Shown here: positions 33,299 through 38,701 of the stretch, one piece after another
How positions within the stretch are numbered: the stretch's first letter is position 1
Layout of the letters: every line of letters starts with the position of its first letter
Assembly (NCBI RefSeq): GCF_030151385.1
Contig: NZ_JASLDS010000037.1
Coordinates: forward strand, 1-38,701
DNA from: Soonwooa sp.
GTDB taxonomy: Bacteria > Bacteroidota > Bacteroidia > Flavobacteriales > Weeksellaceae
DNA: 38,701 nt
Direction: 5' to 3'
Notes under the pieces: generated by a model
The model's input: the letters and a program-made list of their open reading frames with translations, nothing else
What the model was told of the DNA's origin: nothing
Databases searched by the model: none
Translations under genes and position numbers: made by a program

Positions 33299-33958
33299 TT
33301 ACTTCTTTTCTATGGCTTTCATCAACATTTGGATGTTGATTTCGTCTTTAATAAGACCGTTGGCTGCAGGAATTTGGAATTTGATGCCAAATTCTTCACG
33401 GCTAATATCTTTTGGTTCTGTAGCGATTTGCAATTCGCCTTCACCGATTTTCACGTTAGCGTTAAAGCTTACAGGTTTTGTAATCCCTTTAATGGTAAGG
33501 TTACCATCTAGGATTGTGTTGTAGTCACTACCAGCAGGTGCTTCAGTTACTTTTGTAATTTCGTAAGACGCCGTAGGGAATTTTTCTACATCGAAGAAGT
33601 CAGCACTTTTCAGGTGTCCATCAAGTTTTGCTGCATCTTCAGAATCTTTGATGTCACTGTTTGCAAGAGTACTAAGTGCCACAACAAATTTTCCGCTTTC
33701 CAGTTTTTTCTCATTAATTGTAACTTCTCCACTTTCGAACTTGATACTTCCGATGTGGCTTGTGTTATCCGTTTTGAAAACTTTGAAACCTTTCCACTCG
33801 ATTTTACTATTCATTGTGTCAACAACGTAGACTTGTCCATTTTTTGTGGTTAAGACTTCATTGCTTTCACTCGTTACAGGCTTGTCTTTTCCACAAGATA
33901 TTACCGTTAACGAAATAGCGAGCATAGCTAGACCTCCAAAAAACAAATTCTTTTTCAT
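33299..33958 (-). CDS. YceI-family lipoprotein
   Basis: The 219-aa protein has a lipoprotein signal with the lipobox TVISC (lipidated C22). The YceI beta-barrel domain covers about 43-217: YVVDTMNSKIEWKGFKV, SHIGSIKFESGEV, HLKSADFFDVEKFPTASYEI and LTIKGITKPVSFNA are all typical. YceI proteins bind isoprenoid-like lipids in a lipocalin-like barrel; here it would be anchored in an envelope membrane. It is monocistronic, divergent from the ABC ATPase gene, with a strong terminator. Confidence 0.93.
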   Translation of the reverse strand: MKKNLFFGGLAMLAISLTVISCGKDKPVTSESNEVLTTKNGQVYVVDTMNSKIEWKGFKVFKTDNTSHIGSIKFESGEVTINEKKLESGKFVVALSTLANSDIKDSEDAAKLDGHLKSADFFDVEKFPTASYEITKVTEAPAGSDYNTILDGNLTIKGITKPVSFNANVKIGEGELQIATEPKDISREEFGIKFQIPAANGLIKDEINIQMLMKAIEKK

Positions 33959-34023
33959 TTTGCAATTACAATTAAGACATTATTTTGCTAATATAGCAAA
34001 TTAATTCAGTATTTTAAAATCTG

Positions 34024-34031
34024 TAATTTTG
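34024..34031 (+). promoter_or_regulatory. -7 promoter box TAATTTTG directly before the ABC ATPase gene
   Basis: Perfect TAnnTTTG with four bases (CAAC) between it and the ATG at 34036, so the mRNA is probably leaderless. The -33 region is not clear. Confidence 0.6.
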
Positions 34032-34035
34032 CAAC

Positions 34036-34974
34036 ATGCTTTTAGAGATAAACAAATTAGAATTCAGTTACTTGCCAAGTCAAAAGTTGTTCAAAGATTT
34101 TGACTTTTCTATGGAGAAAGGACAAATAATAGCTTTGGCTGGCGAAAGTGGATGCGGAAAATCGACTTTGTTAAGTTTGATTTATGGATTGTATGATTGG
34201 AAAAATGGAGACATTTTGTTTGATAATCGTAAGCTTCTCGGTGCTAAAGTCAATTTGGTTCCAGGCGAAGCTGAGATGAAGTTGGTGGCGCAACAATATG
34301 ACTTGATGCCTTATGCAACTGTCGCGGAGAATGTGGGAAAGTTTATTTCGAATATTAATCTGACGTTGAAACGTGAGAAAGTTGCGCAGCTTTTGGAAGC
34401 CGTTGGTTTGGAAGATTTGGCTAATGCACTTCCGAAGAATTTAAGTGGTGGTCAACAACAACGTGTTGCGATTGCTAGAGCTTTGTCTGTAACGCCAAAG
34501 TTACTTTTATTGGACGAGCCTTTTAGTAATCTGGATACCTCTCGAAAGTTCGAATTGCGTGATCGTTTTTTTTCTTTGGCAAAAAATATGGGAATTTCGG
34601 TGTTGATTTCGACACACAATTTGGAAGAAATTGTCCCTTGGGTGGACAAGGTTGCGGTCTTGCGACAAGGCGAGTTATTGCAATATGAAACACCAGAAAT
34701 GACTTATCAACAACCTACGAATGAATATGTTGCTAAACTTTTGGGCGAAGTCAATGTTTTTGACGATTTTGAAAAAGAAAAATACCAACTAACAAAGAAT
34801 TTTTATTTTCCACAACAGATAAAAGTCGCTGATCAAGGGCTAGAAGCGGAAATTATAGAAAGTCGCTTTGCTGGTTCTTTTTATTGGAATAAAATTAAAT
34901 TTAACGATAAAGTATTGATAATATATACTTTAGAAAAACTTAATGGCAAAATTTTGCTTAGCTTTTGTGAATAA
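34036..34974 (+). CDS. ABC transporter ATP-binding protein
   Basis: The 312-aa ATPase has Walker A GESGCGKST (36-44), Q-loop near 86-87, signature LSGGQ (136-140), Walker B LLLLDEP (156-162), D-loop SNLD and switch H194. The C-terminal 90 residues look like a TOBE-like regulatory extension, as in sugar, iron or spermidine importers (PotA/FbpC type). No permease or binding-protein gene is adjacent: YceI is divergent and the next gene is a convergent hypothetical. The partner subunits must be elsewhere. The very short distance from the -7 box supports this start. Confidence 0.92.
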   Translation: MLLEINKLEFSYLPSQKLFKDFDFSMEKGQIIALAGESGCGKSTLLSLIYGLYDWKNGDILFDNRKLLGAKVNLVPGEAEMKLVAQQYDLMPYATVAENVGKFISNINLTLKREKVAQLLEAVGLEDLANALPKNLSGGQQQRVAIARALSVTPKLLLLDEPFSNLDTSRKFELRDRFFSLAKNMGISVLISTHNLEEIVPWVDKVAVLRQGELLQYETPEMTYQQPTNEYVAKLLGEVNVFDDFEKEKYQLTKNFYFPQQIKVADQGLEAEIIESRFAGSFYWNKIKFNDKVLIIYTLEKLNGKILLSFCE

Positions 34975-35147
34975 AATGTGGATAACTTAATCCACACAAA
35001 ATGAGCTGATTATCATTTTTAATATTAAATTTGAATCAGCGATCAAGGAAATTTTTGGTTAATTCTCTTTCTGCCTTTTTGGACGATATTAGCTTTCTCT
35101 AAGCAATTAAGTCTTTCGAAAGTTGACCCTGCCAAAATTTTCCTTTT

Positions 35148-35666
35148 TTAAATTATCATTGCTCGGTCGCCAGTTTTTGCTTTTAAAACTCTTTCCGAAT
35201 AGCCTTGAAAGAAAAATGGGATATTGTCTTCTATTCCATTTTCAATTCTCATTTTTACTTTGTTGAAAGCTACTAACGAAATTTCATAATTCGGAAGTCC
35301 AGTAACTAAAATCGGTTGGTTCATCTGATCATACCAAAAATATTTACCTCCAAAATTGCGTCTGGCAACTTCAAAAATATATGAACCAGCTTGTGCAATG
35401 AGATTTTGCTTCATTTCATCTCCCATTTCTTCCGCGTAGTCTGCAAAATTATCTAGTAGTGTGTCGAGTGTTTCTAAGCTTTTTACAGAATAGTCAAAAG
35501 CCTTATTGTATTTTTCTCCAAATCCCTCAATTATTTTTTCTGCATTCGCGGTTGAATTGTTTATAAATTCTTGTTGTGCGTTGTCAATATCATTATTTGT
35601 TTGGGTTGATTGACCTGTTGAATTTTGTTGAGTATTTTTCTTTTTGAAAAAATCAAATAGTCCCAT
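35148..35666 (-). CDS. Hypothetical protein, unrecognised family
   Basis: I do not recognise this 172-aa protein. It starts MGLFDFFKKK, a common amphipathic start of cytosolic Bacteroidota proteins, followed by an N/Q/T-rich linker (10-35), then helices with EKIIEGFGEKYNKAFDYS and LDTLLDNFADYAEEMG, and a mixed part with GGKYFWYDQMNQPILVTGLP and IPFFFQGYSERV. No signal peptide or membrane segment is present. The pattern resembles small cytosolic proteins of the kind often found as immunity proteins or DUFs, but nothing nearby supports an immunity role. It is 95 bp past the flippase stop, and cotranscription is uncertain. Confidence 0.6.
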   Translation of the reverse strand: MGLFDFFKKKNTQQNSTGQSTQTNNDIDNAQQEFINNSTANAEKIIEGFGEKYNKAFDYSVKSLETLDTLLDNFADYAEEMGDEMKQNLIAQAGSYIFEVARRNFGGKYFWYDQMNQPILVTGLPNYEISLVAFNKVKMRIENGIEDNIPFFFQGYSERVLKAKTGDRAMII

Positions 35667-35761
35667 AATTAATTGTTTATGTCTTCTAATTTACTGTTTT
35701 TTTGACCATTGTAATTCTAAAAATACACTAATCTGAAATTTTACTAGATAAAGACTTTGAA

Positions 35762-37261
35762 CTATTTAAACTTCGTCAGGCTTTTGAAGAAATCCTTGTT
35801 AAGATATTTGTCCAAAGGATAGATTTTCAAAAAATGGTTTCCTAGCATAAAAATGACCAAAACAATACTTGGTTTTATAAACAAATTAAGAAGGCTGCTA
35901 GAAAAACTAGGTGTGAAAACAGCGACCAAAATCGCTACGGCACTTAGAAGTATGGCGTAAAGCATCTCGATTGTCAACGGAAATACTTTGAATTTTTGAT
36001 AGTTAAAAATAATTTTAATGATGTTGAAAATGGTTAACGAAATTGCTGTTGCCATTGCAATTCCGATGATGCTAAGGTTTGTGTATTTAAGGAATGCAAA
36101 GTTTAATCCGATGGTTAAGGCTGCTAAAATCAACATCACGACAATGTTAAAACGGTAATATTTTGATAAAGAGATAATATGTCCATTAAATCCAGTTGCC
36201 AAGTCGAATATAAATGCGGAACCTAAAATCCAAACCACAGGTTCTGCTTCTTTTAGTAATGCGCCATTTTTAATCAAATCTGTTAAATATGGAAAGCCAA
36301 CCAAAATGCAAGAATATAAAGTTAGCCCAAGGAAAAACAAACTTAATGATGTTTTTTTGTGGAATCGGTCAAGTTCGGTGTAGTTGTGTTCTGCAATGCT
36401 TTTGTTAATAATCGGCGCAGAAATGTTGAACAATCCCATCTGCGGAATATTAATGATGGTGATAATTGATAGAATTGTGCTGTAGACACCATTAGCTTCG
36501 AAATCGATGAATTCACCAATCATGTAATTGTCAATTCGGACTGCTAAAAAATTGCCGATATTTCCTAAGAAACCGAACAGACTATAACTAAAAACTTGTA
36601 CCCAAAATCCATTTTGTCGCACATAATCTAAGCTGAAATCAGGTTGTATTTTTTCTAATTTGTTGGTGTAGATAAAGTAGCCTAAGAAAGTTAAAACAAA
36701 CATTCCGAAGAAAAAAGTATAAGCGGCTTTTTCTGAATAAAGCTGTGTATGACTTAATATTAAATACGAAAATATAAGGAAAGCTCCGAGATTGGCAATT
36801 TTTGGAACAATATTTTCGAAAATGTTAGAAACAACAATTCTTTTGTAATTGGTGATAAATTTGTTGAGAACCGAAGATAATGCCAAAACCAAAATCATTG
36901 GAAGAATAAGATTTTTCATATTCCAAGTCTCGGATTCTTTTAGACTAGGAAATAGCGTTGCTGCAAGAAAATAGAGTGCGGTGAAAATCACAAAATTGAG
37001 AACAACCGCGAGAAGCGAGAGACTCAAAAAATTGTGATGTTTGCCATCTTGCTGTGTTTGCAAAAAGAATTTAACATTAGAAAAAGACAATCCAAATACC
37101 ACAACAGGAATAAACATTTCCGCAGTTGGTAAGATGAAGCGTAGTTTTCCGTAGAACTCCATATTGTGTGGGAAGATGAAAATGGAAGAAATGATTCCCA
37201 ATAAGGTTCCCAAGTATCCAATAATGGAATATTTTATTCCTTGTCGTGCGACAACACTCAT
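35762..37261 (-). CDS. Polysaccharide flippase-like membrane protein (Wzx/MATE superfamily)
   Basis: The 499-aa protein has about 12-14 predicted transmembrane helices (for example YSIIGYLGTLLGIISSIFIF, FLSLSLLAVVLNFVIFTALY, AAYTFFFGMFVLTFLGYFI) and the overall shape of oligosaccharide flippases (PST family). Such proteins move undecaprenyl-linked glycans across the inner membrane. It lies 10 bp after the FkbM methyltransferase gene, consistent with surface polysaccharide modification and export, although no glycosyltransferase is next to it. Lipid II flippase (MurJ) is a less likely alternative, since no MurJ-type motif is seen. Confidence 0.85.
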   Translation of the reverse strand: MSVVARQGIKYSIIGYLGTLLGIISSIFIFPHNMEFYGKLRFILPTAEMFIPVVVFGLSFSNVKFFLQTQQDGKHHNFLSLSLLAVVLNFVIFTALYFLAATLFPSLKESETWNMKNLILPMILVLALSSVLNKFITNYKRIVVSNIFENIVPKIANLGAFLIFSYLILSHTQLYSEKAAYTFFFGMFVLTFLGYFIYTNKLEKIQPDFSLDYVRQNGFWVQVFSYSLFGFLGNIGNFLAVRIDNYMIGEFIDFEANGVYSTILSIITIINIPQMGLFNISAPIINKSIAEHNYTELDRFHKKTSLSLFFLGLTLYSCILVGFPYLTDLIKNGALLKEAEPVVWILGSAFIFDLATGFNGHIISLSKYYRFNIVVMLILAALTIGLNFAFLKYTNLSIIGIAMATAISLTIFNIIKIIFNYQKFKVFPLTIEMLYAILLSAVAILVAVFTPSFSSSLLNLFIKPSIVLVIFMLGNHFLKIYPLDKYLNKDFFKSLTKFK

Positions 37262-37271
37262 GTTTTAGATG

Positions 37272-38057
37272 TTAATTCGGTATGAAAATAATATTATTAA
37301 TGTAGAATTGATAATTCTTTACATTGTTAGCATCTTGCAAAAGTATGAATTCTTCCGTTAGCCTTTTTAGCGTTAAAGTATCGCGGTCAAGGTAATTTGC
37401 TGTAAATCCCCAATTTTCAATTTCAGAAATCAAAGTCCAAAGCTTTTCTTCGTGATGGCGTTGTTCCATTTCGACCATTAAAGTTGGGCGATGTTTTAAG
37501 ATTGTTTGTTTGGCACCACGCAAGGTTTTCATTTCATTGCCCTCGACATCGATTTTTATAAAATCTATTTTTGAGGTTTGAAGCGTGAGGTCATCCATTT
37601 TGACAACTTGCACACTTTGGAGAATGGTATTTTCCTCATCTTTTTCCTTAATCTGTGTTTGCAAGGTTCCGCGCGTGTGGACTTTTTGACCTTTTATAAT
37701 TGGGATTTTAAATTCTGCTGTTGTATTTTCATCTGAAAGTGCAGAAGAAAAAACATGCATATTTGGAAACAAACGTTGCAATTTGCTGTTAAGTTCTTTG
37801 TTGGGTTCGAAAGCAAAAATATTTTTTGGCTTGAGATGATTTTCCAAAACATAAAGATAAGCGCCGACATTGGCGCCAATATCTATAAACACCGAATCTT
37901 TGTTAAGATAATTTTTAATCCAAAGAAACTCAGGTTCTACTTTTCTTTTGATAATGTTATTTTGGTTAAGATTTTTAAGTTTTTTGAAATAGCGCGATTT
38001 GTAAAAACTAGGCGATATATATTGTAGATATTCTGCAAGATTGCTGTATACACTCAT
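37272..38057 (-). CDS. FkbM-family SAM-dependent methyltransferase
   Basis: The 261-aa enzyme has the SAM-binding motif FIDIGANVGAY (57-67), FAFEPN (81-86), the FkbM signature IDFIKIDVEGNEMKTLRGA near 165-183 and an LMVEME strand. FkbM enzymes O-methylate sugars, polyketides or other small molecules. Being paired with a flippase-like gene suggests methylation of a surface polysaccharide. No signal peptide is present, so it acts in the cytoplasm. It is the first gene of this short unit and is divergent from the helicase gene. Confidence 0.9.
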   Translation of the reverse strand: MSVYSNLAEYLQYISPSFYKSRYFKKLKNLNQNNIIKRKVEPEFLWIKNYLNKDSVFIDIGANVGAYLYVLENHLKPKNIFAFEPNKELNSKLQRLFPNMHVFSSALSDENTTAEFKIPIIKGQKVHTRGTLQTQIKEKDEENTILQSVQVVKMDDLTLQTSKIDFIKIDVEGNEMKTLRGAKQTILKHRPTLMVEMEQRHHEEKLWTLISEIENWGFTANYLDRDTLTLKRLTEEFILLQDANNVKNYQFYINNIIFIPN

Positions 38058-38413
38058 CGATGTTCAAGAGATTTTTGAAAAGATAAAGATGGTTATTTTC
38101 CGTATTATTTTGTAGAAAAATTTTATTTTTTTTCTTGCGAAGCTAATTTTTAATGAAGATTGAATTGAAGAACGGTTAATTAGTTTTTGTTGAATAATTG
38201 ATGGAGAAGTCTAATGTTTGTATTGATTTTAACAAAGATTATTTCGAAGTGAAAATCTAATATTTTTGTTAAATTTTTTGAATGAGCTTTTAGAATTGGT
38301 TTGATTTTATGATTGAAATTAAAAGCTTCTCAATCAATATATTTTTGTTAACAAAAGTTTATAAAAATTGTCAAAAATAAAATCGTATCTTTGCAAAAAT
38401 TTTATACAACTTA
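38058..38413. other. AT-rich gene-free stretch before the helicase
   Basis: This 356-bp region between the divergent FkbM and helicase genes has no open reading frame, repeat or hairpin that I can support. It is very AT-rich. Its only recognisable part is the helicase -7 box at 38386-38393. Confidence 0.6.
38386..38393 (+). promoter_or_regulatory. -7 promoter box TATCTTTG for the helicase gene
   Basis: Perfect TAnnTTTG ending 20 nt before the ATG at 38414. A TTG at 38368-38370 gives a 15-nt spacer, shorter than usual. Confidence 0.6.
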
Positions 38414-38701
38414 ATGAAGTTATTTTCCGAGTCCAGTTTAAGTCCTGATATCTTGAAGGCAATTGGCGAGATGGGCTACGAAAGCCCTACAGAAATCCAA
38501 AAACAGACTATCCCTTTTATCTTATCAGATATACGCGATCTTATCGCACTTGCGCAGACTGGGACAGGCAAAACAGCAGCGTTTTCGCTTCCGATTTTGG
38601 ATATGATTGACGAAACGAGTCGCAAAATCCAATTTTTGGTGCTTTGTCCGACGCGAGAATTATGTCTTCAAATTACGAAAGACATAAAAAACTACACCAA
38701 G
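38414..38701 (+). CDS. DEAD-box RNA helicase (N-terminal part, cut by window edge)
   Basis: The first 96 codons are present and remain open to the window end. The translation starts MKLFSESSLS and shows the Q motif (GYESPTEIQKQTIP), Walker A/motif I AQTGTGKTAA, and motif Ia PTREL. This is a standard DEAD-box RNA helicase, probably of the RhlE or CshA-like group. Such enzymes unwind short RNA duplexes in ribosome assembly and mRNA turnover, and are often induced by cold. The DEAD motif itself lies beyond the edge. Confidence 0.93.
   Translation, partial: MKLFSESSLSPDILKAIGEMGYESPTEIQKQTIPFILSDIRDLIALAQTGTGKTAAFSLPILDMIDETSRKIQFLVLCPTRELCLQITKDIKNYTK

Overview
The window reads as chromosome of a flavobacterium (Bacteroidota), most likely a Chryseobacterium relative (Weeksellaceae). 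The evidence is AT-rich DNA, A-rich leaders without Shine-Dalgarno sequences, repeated TAnnTTTG -7 promoter boxes, signal peptides ending in 'SAQ' or 'FAQ', and families typical of that phylum (DUF5916, DUF4197, DUF493, a bacterial deoxyhypusine-synthase-like protein). No tRNA, rRNA, CRISPR array, transposase or prophage gene was found. About 33 genes are called; one is cut by the right edge.

Layout. 1-164: three adjacent blocks of 7-bp tandem repeats. 169-4821: a secreted M15-like protein, a deoxyhypusine-synthase-like enzyme, a DUF493 protein, a DUF4197 protein, an alpha/beta hydrolase and a Dps ferritin. 4863-9589 (minus): a probable operon with 4-hydroxyphenylpyruvate dioxygenase, a small secreted protein, fumarylacetoacetase, a flavin reductase and a secreted M28 peptidase; homogentisate dioxygenase is not in the window. 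9732-11987 (plus): queD, lpxH and a LuxE-like protein, followed by a 122-bp nested-stem element. 12362-21074 (minus): eight tightly packed genes encoding an uncharacterised ATP-grasp-like protein, a class I glutamine amidotransferase, a COG2170 (YbdK-type) carboxylate-amine ligase, two more ATP-grasp ligases, two serine esterases and an M17 leucyl aminopeptidase. 21297-25972 (plus, divergent): glgB, glgA and glgC. 26069-29418: DUF3108 and DUF5916 envelope proteins. 29419-29643: an intergenic region rich in inverted repeats. 29644-32029 (minus): a sensor kinase and LuxR-type response regulator. 32185-33195: pheS. 33299-33958: a YceI lipoprotein. 34036-34974: a lone ABC ATPase. 35148-38057 (minus): a hypothetical protein, a polysaccharide flippase and an FkbM methyltransferase. 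38414-38701: the start of a DEAD-box RNA helicase.

The most interesting system is the eight-gene amidoligase operon. It combines up to four ATP-dependent carboxylate-amine/ATP-grasp proteins with a glutaminase-type domain, a peptidase and two esterases, all apparently cytoplasmic. This is the parts list for making, and perhaps recycling, a small non-ribosomal peptide or amino-acid conjugate. Its first gene carries an N-terminal glucan-binding-like (CBM20/48) domain and is divergent from the glycogen genes, so a link to glycogen or storage metabolism is possible but unproven. Other points worth checking are the nested-stem element at 12001-12122, a 119-bp MITE-like or RNA-like inverted repeat at 29458-29576, two genes whose -7 box ends only 4 nt before the ATG (probably leaderless), and the heptamer repeats at the left edge.
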